The notes under the pieces were generated by a model. That model did not search any database and was not told the origin of the DNA. It saw only the letters and a program-made list of their open reading frames with translations. From Bdellovibrionales bacterium (GTDB taxonomy: Bacteria > Pseudomonadota > Alphaproteobacteria > UBA9219), in contig JBAZRW010000003.1 in the NCBI GenBank assembly GCA_041662785.1, forward strand, positions 62,001-126,000: 64,000 bases of DNA. Reading direction: 5' to 3'. The translations under genes were made by a program, and so were the position numbers. Positions within the stretch are counted from its first letter, which is position 1; every line of letters starts with the position of its first letter. Positions 43,456 to 51,777 of this stretch are shown here, piece after piece.

Positions 43456-43848
43456 ATGTTCGATCACATTAATCTTTTTATCGCCAAAGCTTTTGCGGCT
43501 GAGGGCGCTGCGCCTGTCGTTGATGCGGCGGCAGCTCCTGATACACAATCCACGCTTATGCGGTTTGCGCCGCTTTTCCTTATTTTCTTTGTGTTTTATT
43601 TCTTGCTTATCCGGCCTCAACAAAAAAAGCTGGAAGCGCAAACCGCGCTTCTCAAAACCCTTAAAAAGGGTGACAAGGTCTTGATGAACAGCGGCATTGT
43701 CGGCGTGGTGGCCAAGCTTCTTGACGATGATAAATATGTGATGGTCGAAATTGCCAAGGGCGTGGACGTCAAGGTCTTACGCTCCACCATTACCGAGCTT
43801 GCAGACGACACCAAGCCTGCCAACGAAAACAAAGACAAAAAGAACTGA
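43456..43848 (+). CDS. yajC: Sec accessory membrane protein YajC
   Basis: 130 residues: one membrane helix (about 37-56, FAPLFLIFFVFYFLLIRPQQKK) followed by the YajC soluble domain (GDKVLMNSGIVGVVAKL). It associates with SecDF. ATG 43456 has GGGAG 5 nt upstream. It is 10 nt upstream of secD. Confidence 0.94.
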   Translation: MFDHINLFIAKAFAAEGAAPVVDAAAAPDTQSTLMRFAPLFLIFFVFYFLLIRPQQKKLEAQTALLKTLKKGDKVLMNSGIVGVVAKLLDDDKYVMVEIAKGVDVKVLRSTITELADDTKPANENKDKKN

Positions 43849-43858
43849 GAACCGCCCC

Positions 43859-45427
43859 ATGTTGTACATCGAACGCTGGAAAACCTATTTCATTATCGCT
43901 GTGTGCCTTTTTGGCGTGCTGTATTCTGCGCCCAACCTTGTGGGGAAGGATACATTAGCCTGGATGCAGGCGAACCTGCCTTCGGCTTTGCCTACGCAAA
44001 CGGTCAATTTGGGTCTTGATCTGCGCGGTGGGTCGTACTTGCTGTTGCAAGTTGACTTGAAAACAGTGATCGCCGAAAGGCTTCAGTCTCTTCTCGATCA
44101 AGTGCGCAGTGATTTGCGCAAAGCCAAGGTTGGTTACACCGATTTGACGCTAACGGATCAGAAAATTCATTTTACGCTGACGGACTCCGCCTCAAGTGAA
44201 ACGGTTAAAAATCTCCTGCGCGAGATTGATCGGGAGATGGATGTTCATATGGAAGGCCAAACCTTTGTTGTCGCGATGAGTGAATCGCAGCTTTTCGATC
44301 GTCGCCGCGCAGCGCTAGATCAATCAATCGAAATCGTGCGTCGCCGCATTGATGAAACGGGCACGCGTGAGCCTTCCATTCAACGGCAGGGCGATGATCG
44401 CATCCTTGTGCAGCTTCCAGGCATGGATGATCCTCAGCGCATCAAGAATCTTCTGGGGCAAACGGCCAAACTTTCCTTCCGTTTGGTGGATGAATCCGCG
44501 TCGATGGATCCTACGCAGCGTGTTTCCCCCACCGCTGAAAGGATGCCATCCCAAGAGAGTGGTAAGCAAAGTTGGGTTGTGCAAAAGCGCGTGATGGTAT
44601 CGGGCGATATGCTGGTGGATGCTCAGCCTTCTTTTCAGGAAGGCAACCCTGTTGTTTCTTTCCGCTTTGACTCGCAAGGCGGTCGGCGTTTTGGCGAGGC
44701 GACCCGCGCCAATGTTGGCCGTCTATTCGCCATTGTTCTAGATGGCAAAGTAATCAGCGCCCCTGTGATCCGTGAGCCGATTTTGGGCGGCAGCGGCGTG
44801 ATTTCCGGCAACTTTACGACACAATCGGCGCAGGATTTGGCACTATTACTCCGCGCTGGCGCGTTGCCCGCGCCGATCAAGGTGCTGGAGGAACGTACCG
44901 TTGGCCCGGGTCTTGGCGCGGATTCGATCAAGGCGGGAGCCTATGCCTCGTTAATGGGGCTGGTGCTGGTTATGATAGCGGTTTTCATATCGTATGGCGG
45001 AGTATTTGGCCTTATCGCCAACATCGCGCTGCTCTTCAATATCGCACTGATCTTCGGAGCGTTGTCGTTTTTGCAAGCGACGCTTACGCTGCCCGGTATT
45101 GCGGGCATTGTGTTGACCATCGGTATGGCGGTGGACGCGAACGTCCTCATTTATGAACGTATTCGTGAGGAAATCCGCCTTGGCCGCTCGGCCATTGTGG
45201 CGCTGGACGCTGGTTATAAGCACGCGATGTCGTCCATTATTGACGCGAACCTGACGACGCTTATTGCCTCGATCTTGCTGTTTATCTTTGGCTCTGGCAC
45301 GATCAAGGGGTTTGCGGTGACGCTGTCCATCGGCATCGTGGCCTCGATCTTTACGGGCGTTATGCTGGCGCGTCTCTTGACCGTTTGGTGGACGCACTTC
45401 GCGAGGCCTAAAGTTATTCCGATTTAA
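43859..45427 (+). CDS. secD: Protein translocase subunit SecD
   Basis: Uses proton-motive force to help pull exported proteins through SecYEG. 522 residues: N-terminal helix, LDLRGGSYLLLQVD, periplasmic P1 domain with RRRIDETGTREPSIQ, and five C-terminal membrane helices with GIAGIVLTIGMAVDANVLIYERIREE. ATG 43859 follows yajC by 10 nt. secF, normally next, is not here; xerC follows instead. Confidence 0.96.
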   Translation: MLYIERWKTYFIIAVCLFGVLYSAPNLVGKDTLAWMQANLPSALPTQTVNLGLDLRGGSYLLLQVDLKTVIAERLQSLLDQVRSDLRKAKVGYTDLTLTDQKIHFTLTDSASSETVKNLLREIDREMDVHMEGQTFVVAMSESQLFDRRRAALDQSIEIVRRRIDETGTREPSIQRQGDDRILVQLPGMDDPQRIKNLLGQTAKLSFRLVDESASMDPTQRVSPTAERMPSQESGKQSWVVQKRVMVSGDMLVDAQPSFQEGNPVVSFRFDSQGGRRFGEATRANVGRLFAIVLDGKVISAPVIREPILGGSGVISGNFTTQSAQDLALLLRAGALPAPIKVLEERTVGPGLGADSIKAGAYASLMGLVLVMIAVFISYGGVFGLIANIALLFNIALIFGALSFLQATLTLPGIAGIVLTIGMAVDANVLIYERIREEIRLGRSAIVALDAGYKHAMSSIIDANLTTLIASILLFIFGSGTIKGFAVTLSIGIVASIFTGVMLARLLTVWWTHFARPKVIPI

Positions 45428-45456
45428 CCCACGGGCGAGGGGAGGGAGCGATTTCT

Positions 45457-46398
45457 ATGCCTTCCATCCTTCCTATCGCGGACGATCTTGCCAAAGCGCT
45501 TGGCCTGTGGCGCGAGTGGCTGGTGGCCGAGCGTCGCGCGTCCGCGCATACTGTTGACTCTTATCGCCTTGATCTTCAGGCGTTTCTGACATTCATTGCA
45601 GAATACCGCGCCGCGCGCGTCAAGCTTTCCGCCTTGGCCAACCTCACCTTAATGGATTTTCGCGCATGGCTTGCGCATTTAGCTCACGAGAATCTGCAAG
45701 CTGCCTCTCGCGCTCGCGCGCTCGCGGGTGTGCGCAATTTCTTTCGCTGGCTGGATCGAACAGGGCGTCTTCATAATGAGGCAATTGATCTCCTTCGCGC
45801 GCCCAAGACGGGAAGGCGGCTGCCGCGTCCCGTGAGCGAGAGCGATGCGCTGGACATTGTCGCGTTGTCCAGAAACGTGATGCAGGAGGGCTGGGTCGGC
45901 CTGCGCGATGAGGCCTTGTTCACGCTGCTTTATGGCGCGGGCCTTCGTATCAGTGAGGCTTTGGGGCTTTGCTATCGGGATTTAAACCAGCCGAATAGGC
46001 TCACTGTGACGGGCAAGGGTAATAAGCAGCGCAGCGTGCCGCTCCTTCCCATCGTGCGGCAAGCGTTGGATACCTATAAGGCCGCGTGTCCGTTTGAGAC
46101 ATCGGGCAAATCCCCCGTTTTTGTTGGCGTGCGCGGTGAGGTTTTGAACGCGGGTGTGGCGCAAAGGGCGCTGCGTTGCCTTAGGCGTGATTTGGGGTTG
46201 CCCGATACTGTTACGCCGCATGCGCTGCGGCACAGCTTTGCCACGCATTTGTTGGCAGGGGGCGCGGATTTGCGAAGTTTGCAGGAATTGCTGGGCCATA
46301 GCTCGCTTTCGACCACGCAGCTTTATACGCGCATCGAGTCCGTGCAGCTGGCGGCAACTTACCGCGCCTCCCACCCAAGGGCTAAGGCGCGAGTGTGA
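45457..46398 (+). CDS. xerC: Tyrosine recombinase XerC
   Basis: Resolves chromosome dimers at dif with XerD. 313 residues: N-terminal SAM-like DNA-binding domain (about 12-105) and a catalytic domain with the full set Arg164 (GAGLRISEAL), Lys188 (GKGNKQRSVP), His255-x-x-Arg258 (HALRHSFATHLL), His281 and Tyr290 (LGHSSLSTTQLY). Length and motifs fit chromosomal XerC/D better than a phage integrase. The C/D distinction is not certain. Confidence 0.9.
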   Translation: MPSILPIADDLAKALGLWREWLVAERRASAHTVDSYRLDLQAFLTFIAEYRAARVKLSALANLTLMDFRAWLAHLAHENLQAASRARALAGVRNFFRWLDRTGRLHNEAIDLLRAPKTGRRLPRPVSESDALDIVALSRNVMQEGWVGLRDEALFTLLYGAGLRISEALGLCYRDLNQPNRLTVTGKGNKQRSVPLLPIVRQALDTYKAACPFETSGKSPVFVGVRGEVLNAGVAQRALRCLRRDLGLPDTVTPHALRHSFATHLLAGGADLRSLQELLGHSSLSTTQLYTRIESVQLAATYRASHPRAKARV

Positions 46399-46403
46399 TA
46401 AAA

Positions 46404-47381
46404 TTATGTCGACGATGAGCCGTCCTTGAAGATTTTCCCATTTTGCATAAGCATAGCCATTTGCTGATCCATAAAGGTGCGCGTTTGACCGATCCGTTTT
46501 TCGCGAATGCAGTTGCGGAAAGGCGCGGCTGGATTATGAGGCTCTACAATGAAGAACTGGGCGTGAAGGCCTTGGGGGACGACGGTTTGATGGATGATCG
46601 CCGTCAGACCTGTGGCCAAAAGCGTTGTGGCGCGTTCGCCGACGGCTTGTTCGGCTAATTGCAAAAGCCCTTCTACGGCTTCTTCAACGCTGCCGGCGTG
46701 CATCGTCGTGATAACAAGGTGACCAGAGGTCGCGGCGCGAAGCAGCTGATTGGCGGCATCGGGTGTTCGAAGCTCCCCCACAAAGATATAGCGCGGATGC
46801 CAACGCATGCTGCGCTTAAGCATGGTAGCCCACTCGTGATCCTCTTTCACCTCAACCTGATAGCAAAACCCATGTTCATTGTGGCGACCTTCAAGATCGT
46901 ATTCGACGGGATCTTCGATAGTAAAAGCGACACCACCAAGATTGTTAAGGAAATCCGCCAGCAGAGAGCAGGACGTTGTCGTTTTGCCTTGGCCTGTTGA
47001 GCCGCACAAAAGGATGAGGCCGTGGCGTTTTCCCAAGGCCCGCAAGTGTGGCACGAGAGCGGGGACAAAGCCCAGTTTCTCTAGCGTTGGCGGGATAGAG
47101 TTGATTTTACGCAAGGAGGCCCAAAGCAGGCCGCCCGCTGTGCGCGTTTTGGCTGCGCGCATGCGAACGTCCTCATAGGTTATGCCCATTTCGTCATCAA
47201 CAAATTTGGTTTTTAAGTAGCTTCCCAACGCCGTGACGGCGTCAAGGTATTCACTTGGCACTTCGCAATCGTTGCCATCGTTGGAGCTACTGACCTGCTT
47301 GTGATAATGGGGGCTGGCATCGCCTTCAAGGCAAACGTACAGATCCACAAAATCAAGATCACTAAGTTTTTTTTCAGACAT
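46404..47381 (-). CDS. PilT/DotB-type secretion ATPase linked to fliP
   Basis: 325 residues of the GspE/PilT superfamily: Walker A GSTGQGKT (127-134), Asp box FTIEDPVEYDLEGR (153-166), Walker B IFVGELRTPDAA (199-210) and His box TTMHAGS (225-231). PilT and DotB/TraJ hexamers power pilus retraction or type IVB secretion. No pilin, PilB/PilC or dot/icm gene is in the window. ATG 47381 lies 5 nt after the fliP stop, so expression is coupled to the flagellar operon. Its target could be a pilus elsewhere in the genome. Confidence 0.82.
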   Translation of the reverse strand: MSEKKLSDLDFVDLYVCLEGDASPHYHKQVSSSNDGNDCEVPSEYLDAVTALGSYLKTKFVDDEMGITYEDVRMRAAKTRTAGGLLWASLRKINSIPPTLEKLGFVPALVPHLRALGKRHGLILLCGSTGQGKTTTSCSLLADFLNNLGGVAFTIEDPVEYDLEGRHNEHGFCYQVEVKEDHEWATMLKRSMRWHPRYIFVGELRTPDAANQLLRAATSGHLVITTMHAGSVEEAVEGLLQLAEQAVGERATTLLATGLTAIIHQTVVPQGLHAQFFIVEPHNPAAPFRNCIREKRIGQTRTFMDQQMAMLMQNGKIFKDGSSST

Positions 47382-47386
47382 AGTCT

Positions 47387-48169
47387 TCAACCACCATAGC
47401 TTTGGACAAGGCTGCCAGAGATAAGATACCACCCATCAACCAACACGAAGAAGATGATTTTGAAAGGCAGTGAGATAACCGTGGGCGGTAGCATCATCAT
47501 GCCCATGGACATCAAGATTGAAGCAATTACCATGTCAATGATAAGAAATGGTAAAAAAACCAAAAAGCCTATTTCAAACGCGCGGCGAAGCTCTGAAATC
47601 ATAAAGGCTGGGATCAGAGCACGAATAGGCGTGCTTGGCTTTTCGACTTTTTGCGTGACATCACCTTTGGCGGGCGCTTTGGGCTGTTCAATCTTGGCCA
47701 TATCCATGAATAAAACCAGATCCTTTTCGCGGGTATGTTTCAGCATGAAGTCGGAAAATGGCTCAAGGCTGCGCGTAAAGGAGGTTTCTTCGTCAATTTC
47801 ATTGTTGATGAGGGGTTTAATGCCTAGATCCCATGACTGTTCAAAAACGGGTTGCATCACAAAAAAGGTCAGAAAAAGCGCAAGGCTGATAAGAACGATA
47901 TTCGGCGGCGTTTGCTGCGCACCGATGGCCATGCGAACAAACGATAGAACGACGATCACGCGCGTGAAGCAGGTCACCATGATAAGAATAGACGGCGCGA
48001 GCGTCAAAACTGTCATTAGCAAGGTGAATTGGATCAAGCGCCCCGACGTCGTGGGGCCTTGGCCAAGATCGAGGCTGATGTTCTGCGCCATGGCCACGGC
48101 AGGAAAGAAAATGAACAGGCCAACGCAGGCCAGTGCCAGAAGGAGGGGAAGAGAAAGACGTTTGATCAT
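47387..48169 (-). CDS. fliP: Flagellar export gate protein FliP
   Basis: 260 residues with an N-terminal signal peptide (to about 28), typical of FliP, and four membrane helices. Landmarks are MVTCFTRVIVVLSFVRMAIG, PPNIVLISLALFLTFFVM and a C-terminal GMMMLPPTVISLPFKI. It overlaps the fliO stop by 4 nt. The PilT/DotB-like ATPase follows. Confidence 0.95.
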   Translation of the reverse strand: MIKRLSLPLLLALACVGLFIFFPAVAMAQNISLDLGQGPTTSGRLIQFTLLMTVLTLAPSILIMVTCFTRVIVVLSFVRMAIGAQQTPPNIVLISLALFLTFFVMQPVFEQSWDLGIKPLINNEIDEETSFTRSLEPFSDFMLKHTREKDLVLFMDMAKIEQPKAPAKGDVTQKVEKPSTPIRALIPAFMISELRRAFEIGFLVFLPFLIIDMVIASILMSMGMMMLPPTVISLPFKIIFFVLVDGWYLISGSLVQSYGG

Positions 48170-48477
48170 GACGAAGAACCGTGAGTGGTATCAAGGGGCG
48201 CGCAGGCGCGGGTTGAAAGAAGAAGGTCGCCACCCACGCCAAGCAACAGGTGATATTCCTTATCATCGCATTGGGCGATGACAAGGCGTCGCCGCGTATC
48301 CAAAGATAAACTGGCGATGACTTTAAGGCGATCCCGCGCCGTGCCGCGCTGCGTTAGCCAACCGCGCATTGAGACATATTTAAGCCCCCAGCCAAGAGCC
48401 GCCATCAAACCGATGACGGTGACTGAAGCGAAGAGAAAGCGCAGCCACGATACAGAATCGGGATCGGGGTTAGGCAT
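48166..48477 (-). CDS. fliO: FliO-like flagellar assembly protein
   Basis: 103 residues: one membrane helix (about 10-33) then a short cytoplasmic domain with RDRLKVIASLSLDTRRRLVIAQ, the FliO pattern. It helps FliP assemble. The third in-frame ATG (48477) is preferred because AAGG lies 9 nt upstream; ATGs at 48486 and 48483 are alternatives. It overlaps the gene before it by 8 nt and fliP by 4 nt. Confidence 0.85.
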   Translation of the reverse strand: MPNPDPDSVSWLRFLFASVTVIGLMAALGWGLKYVSMRGWLTQRGTARDRLKVIASLSLDTRRRLVIAQCDDKEYHLLLGVGGDLLLSTRACAPLDTTHGSSS

Positions 48478-48739
48478 GATCATCATCCTTAGGTGGGTTT
48501 TGCAGCAAGGCCGCCTCGCATGAAGACAAAAGCCCCAACAGCGCCGTTAGCTCTGGCAAATACTGTTGTTGTTGATCGACCATCGAACTTTGAACTGTTT
48601 GGCATATCTCTTTGACGCGCAGATCAAGGCCGCTCATATCAACGGCTTCGCCTTGTCGGATTTTCGATTCCGCATCCATGAAATAGCGGCAAAGATCGTT
48701 AAGCTCGGTGAGCGTTTCGGGAAGAGACGATGTTGTCAT
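48470..48739 (-). CDS. Small helical protein in the fliOP operon
   Basis: 89 residues, acidic and predicted fully helical (LTELNDLCRYFMDAESKIRQGE..LDLRVKEICQTV), ending in PPKDDDHA. Size, helicity and position suggest a FlgN-like flagellar export chaperone, but no signature decides this. TGATG overlap with the gene upstream and 8-nt overlap with fliO show tight coupling. Confidence 0.65.
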   Translation of the reverse strand: MTTSSLPETLTELNDLCRYFMDAESKIRQGEAVDMSGLDLRVKEICQTVQSSMVDQQQQYLPELTALLGLLSSCEAALLQNPPKDDDHA

Positions 48740-49107
48740 CAGGCGCCTTTCATCGAGGTTAGAGACGATTCCGTTTTAGCGACCTGCGCGCGGGCCGTGT
48801 TGGCTTCATAAACTTTGGCTAGGATTTCTGCCACTAGAACGATGGCCTCGCTGGGAATGGGGGTATCAAGATCAAGTTGTGCCAGTATTTCTGTCAGGGC
48901 GCAATCCTCTCTTACTGGGATGCCATTGGCAAAGGCAATTTCAAGAATTTCCTCGGCCAGTTTTCCTCGGCCTGTGGCCGTTATGGCCGCCGGTTGATCA
49001 GGGTGCGATTTGTTGGCCGTCAAGGCCACAGCGACGGCACGCTCGCCCGCCCGTTTGATAGGAGAGGTAGAGGGCGTATGATCCTTTTCGTCTGCGCCGT
49101 ATGTCAT
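48739..49107 (-). CDS. FhlB-like protein (FlhB C-terminal domain homologue)
   Basis: 122 residues. After an unstructured start (to about 30) it has the FlhB cytoplasmic-domain pattern AITATGRGKLAEEILEIAFANGIPVRED..LTEILAQLDLDTPIPSEAIVLVAEILAKVYE. The NPTH cleavage site and membrane helices of FlhB are absent. Such stand-alone FlhB_C proteins (YlqH/FhlB) occur beside flagellar genes. Full-length FlhB is encoded at 40.4 kb. ATG 49107 is chosen from where family resemblance begins. First gene of the leftward operon. Confidence 0.78.
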   Translation of the reverse strand: MTYGADEKDHTPSTSPIKRAGERAVAVALTANKSHPDQPAAITATGRGKLAEEILEIAFANGIPVREDCALTEILAQLDLDTPIPSEAIVLVAEILAKVYEANTARAQVAKTESSLTSMKGA

Positions 49108-49236
49108 GCGGATGAGTCTAGCCAAAGGGTGTTTTTGAAACAATCCCCCTTTTCCTAATGATCGTTTCCCCTTCGTAACAACTATGACGGACGGAAAAAC
49201 TGTGTTATAGTTAATCCCTAACAAAAGGATTCGCTT

Positions 49237-49632
49237 ATGTCGCTCATGGATGGCGGTATCTTAAGTCTCATGTCCCAAAAGATGGCCTATCTGGGACAGA
49301 AGCAGGCGGTGCTCGCGCAGAACGTCGCGAATGCCAACACGCCTGCCTATAAGGCCAAAGAGCTAACCCCCTTTGCAAGCTTTGCCGATACGTTGAAGTC
49401 GGCCAGCAGCGGCATGTCCGTGACGAATGATCGGCACATTACGCCAGCCTCGATGGCGGGCGTGAACGCGGCGACCAAAACGATGCGGCCCTTTGAGGTT
49501 ATGCCGACGGGCAATTCGGTGGACCTTGAACAACAGATGATGGAAGTCTCGAAAACCACGGTTGAGTTTCAGGCGGACGCCTCGATCTACCAGAAGTTTA
49601 TGAACCTTCTTAAACTTGCCGTTGGCAAATAA
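49237..49632 (+). CDS. flgB: Flagellar basal-body rod protein FlgB
   Basis: 131 residues with the rod-protein N-terminal motif AVLAQNVANANTPAYKA and the C-terminal heptad region. Proximal rod subunit exported through the flagellar gate. First of the flgB-flgC-fliE operon; divergent from the FhlB-like gene across about 130 bp that must hold both promoters. Confidence 0.95.
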   Translation: MSLMDGGILSLMSQKMAYLGQKQAVLAQNVANANTPAYKAKELTPFASFADTLKSASSGMSVTNDRHITPASMAGVNAATKTMRPFEVMPTGNSVDLEQQMMEVSKTTVEFQADASIYQKFMNLLKLAVGK

Positions 49633-49651
49633 TTCTTAAGGAACGGACGCG

Positions 49652-50071
49652 ATGACTACCTCTGACCTAACATCGGTGATGTCGATCGCAAGCTCTGGCT
49701 TGCGGGCGCAGTCCACGCGCATGAAGGTCATTGCCGAAAATATCGCCAATGCCTCGACAACGCCCGCGACGCCCAATGATAAGCCCTATCAGCGCCAAGT
49801 GGTGACCTTCAAGAACGAGTTTGACCGCGCCCAAGGCATTTACAAGGTCAAGGTTGATGGCGTGAAAAAGGACAACAGCGAGTTTATTCGCAAGTTTGAT
49901 CCCTCTCACCCCGCTGCCGATGCGCAGGGTTATGTGATGACGCCGAACGTCAAGCCGATCATGGAGAGCATGGACATGCGGGAATCGCAGCGCTCTTATG
50001 ATGCCAATCTTAATGTTATTGAATCGTCGCGCTCGATGCTGCTGCGCACGATTGATTTGCTCAGGAATTAG
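49652..50071 (+). CDS. flgC: Flagellar basal-body rod protein FlgC
   Basis: 139 residues: IASSGLRAQSTRMKVIAENIANAST (rod motif), GYVMTPNVKPIMESMDMRESQRSYDAN and a C-terminal helix. Proximal rod subunit. 19 nt after flgB and 15 nt before fliE. Confidence 0.96.
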   Translation: MTTSDLTSVMSIASSGLRAQSTRMKVIAENIANASTTPATPNDKPYQRQVVTFKNEFDRAQGIYKVKVDGVKKDNSEFIRKFDPSHPAADAQGYVMTPNVKPIMESMDMRESQRSYDANLNVIESSRSMLLRTIDLLRN

Positions 50072-50086
50072 TAGGGGAGAAAACCG

Positions 50087-50407
50087 ATGGTCATGAACGT
50101 CTCTAATGTTCTTTCCGCGTACCGTCAGGCTGACGGCGCTGGCCTTGGGATCAAAGACGCCGCCGCGATGGCTCCCGTGGACAAGAAGGGCGATACGTTC
50201 TCGGACGCGCTGGGCGATTTTCTGGGCGATGCCGTTCAAAGCATCAAGCACAGCGAGGAAATGGCCTCCAAGGGCGCGGTCGGCAAGGCCGATTTGCAAG
50301 ACGTTATTCTGGCCGTCAGCAATGCGGAAGTGATGATGCAAACCGTGACCTCAATCCGCGATAAGGTCATCTCCGCCTATCAAGAAGTCATCCGCACCGC
50401 GATTTAA
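50087..50407 (+). CDS. fliE: Flagellar hook-basal body protein FliE
   Basis: 106 residues with the C-terminal FliE helix KADLQDVILAVSNAEVMMQTVTSIRDKVISAYQEVIR split over conserved positions. Links the MS ring to the rod. In many alphaproteobacteria fliQ, fliR and flhB follow; here they lie 10 kb upstream. Confidence 0.93.
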   Translation: MVMNVSNVLSAYRQADGAGLGIKDAAAMAPVDKKGDTFSDALGDFLGDAVQSIKHSEEMASKGAVGKADLQDVILAVSNAEVMMQTVTSIRDKVISAYQEVIRTAI

Positions 50408-50683
50408 GCTAAGTCGCGCGCACCCTTCATATGCCTGTCATATACCCGTCATTCTCCGGCAAGGGGCTGCACTTTTTGGTGTGCCGGACAGGATTCAGAG
50501 GGCGGGGAGTGGCTATTGAGTTTCCTTTTTCCGCCACTCGGCTAAGCGTTGGTTTTCTGGCCCTTTATGGGCCTGAAACGCCTTCCTTTTCCCATCATTG
50601 TCATCGGCCCCGTAGCCTGTTATACCTATCCTTGTCGGGGCTGCGAGTCGTTGCCCTGTTCCTATGGCTAAGTGGTTGAAAGT
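50408..50683. other. Non-coding gap between fliE and purC
   Basis: 276 bp with no supported gene. It holds possible hairpins: GAGTGGC..GCCACTC (about 50505-50541) and GTTT..GGCCC-TTTAT-GGGCC..AAAC (about 50553-50579), the latter followed by CCTTCCTTTTCCC. One may end the flg/fli transcript. A small structured RNA cannot be excluded. Confidence 0.4.
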
Positions 50684-51484
50684 ATGAATTTCCGCATGAG
50701 CAGACGCCGCCGCATCTTTGAGGGCAAGGCCAAGGTTCTGTTCGAAGGGCCAGAACCCGGAACCTTAGTGCAGTATTTCAAGGATGACGCCAGCGCCCAT
50801 AATAACCAGAAAAAGGGCATTGTGACGGGCAAGGGTGTCCTGAACAACCGTATTTCCGAATATCTGATGACCAAGCTGAACGATATCGGCGTGCCGACGC
50901 ATTTCATGCGCCGCCTGAACATGCGTGAGCAGCTGATCCGCCAGCTTGATATTATCCCGATCCAAATCGTCGTGCGCAACGTCGCGGCGGGCAGCTTTGC
51001 CAAGCGCCTTGGTATTCCCGAAGGCACGGCGCTGCCGCGCTCGATTGTCGAGTTTTATTACAAGCAAGCCGACCTGAACAACCCGATGGTATCCGAAGAA
51101 CACATCACGGCCTTTGGTTGGGCCAATCCCTATGAGCTGGACGAAATCATGTCGCACACGCTGCGCGTGAACGATTATATGTCGGGGCTTTTCCTTGGCA
51201 TTGGACTGCGGCTTGTGGATTTTAAGATGGAGTTTGGCCGCATCTGGGATCACGATGAAATGCGCATCGTGCTGGCGGACGAGATGACCCCCGATAATTG
51301 CCGTCTGTGGGACATCAAGACGAACGAGAAAATGGACAAAGACCGCTTTGTCGAGGATCTTGGTAAGGTTGAAGAGGCCTATCAGGAAGTGGCGCGTCGC
51401 CTTGGCATTTTGCCCGAAGGCCTGAACCCCACGGGCGATAATACGCCGACCAACAACAATATCACCTCATTCAACGAAAGATAG
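50684..51484 (+). CDS. purC: SAICAR synthetase
   Basis: Condenses CAIR with aspartate in purine synthesis. 266 residues: RRRRIFEGKAKVLFEG, YFKDDASAHNNQKKG, EYLMTKLNDIGVPTHF, RNVAAGSFAKRLG and LVDFKMEFG. ATG 50684 is used; ATG 50696 (SRRRRIF) is the other candidate. The C-terminal 15 residues are Asn/Thr-rich. Followed directly by purS. Confidence 0.95.
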   Translation: MNFRMSRRRRIFEGKAKVLFEGPEPGTLVQYFKDDASAHNNQKKGIVTGKGVLNNRISEYLMTKLNDIGVPTHFMRRLNMREQLIRQLDIIPIQIVVRNVAAGSFAKRLGIPEGTALPRSIVEFYYKQADLNNPMVSEEHITAFGWANPYELDEIMSHTLRVNDYMSGLFLGIGLRLVDFKMEFGRIWDHDEMRIVLADEMTPDNCRLWDIKTNEKMDKDRFVEDLGKVEEAYQEVARRLGILPEGLNPTGDNTPTNNNITSFNER

Positions 51485-51494
51485 GTTGCTCCCC

Positions 51495-51734
51495 ATGAAA
51501 GTTCGCATTGATATTATGCTGAAGAACGGCGTTTTGGATCCTCAAGGCAAGGCGATTGGTCATGCTTTGGGTGCGCTTGGTTTTGCGGGCGTTGAAGACG
51601 TGCGCGTCGGCAAAACGATTTTTGTCACGACCAGCGAAACGGACGCCGCCAAAGCCACCGAGGCCGCCAAGGCGATGGCCGAAAAGATCCTTGCCAACCT
51701 TGTGATCGAAGATTTCACTGTCACGGTTTTGTAA
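51495..51734 (+). CDS. purS: Phosphoribosylformylglycinamidine synthase subunit PurS
   Basis: 79 residues (KVRIDIMLKNGVLDPQGKAIGHAL..GVEDVRVGKTIF) forming the small dimeric subunit that couples PurQ and PurL. 10 nt after purC. purQ and purL, normally next, are not in the window; an unrelated lipoprotein gene follows. Confidence 0.94.
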   Translation: MKVRIDIMLKNGVLDPQGKAIGHALGALGFAGVEDVRVGKTIFVTTSETDAAKATEAAKAMAEKILANLVIEDFTVTVL

Positions 51735-51777
51735 AGCCTTTGTTTAAAGAACACCCTTCAATGGTGGAGATTTCAGG

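Noticed and set aside
45457..46398. Phage or island integrase
   Set aside because: Length and motifs match chromosomal XerC, and no att repeats or phage genes flank it.
50440..50600. Signal recognition particle RNA or another known small RNA
   Set aside because: Hairpins exist, but the conserved SRP domain IV sequence is not present and no other known family is recognisable by eye.
50431..50679. 82-codon open frame between fliE and purC
   Set aside because: No ribosome-binding site, no family resemblance, unusual composition, and it overlaps likely hairpins.
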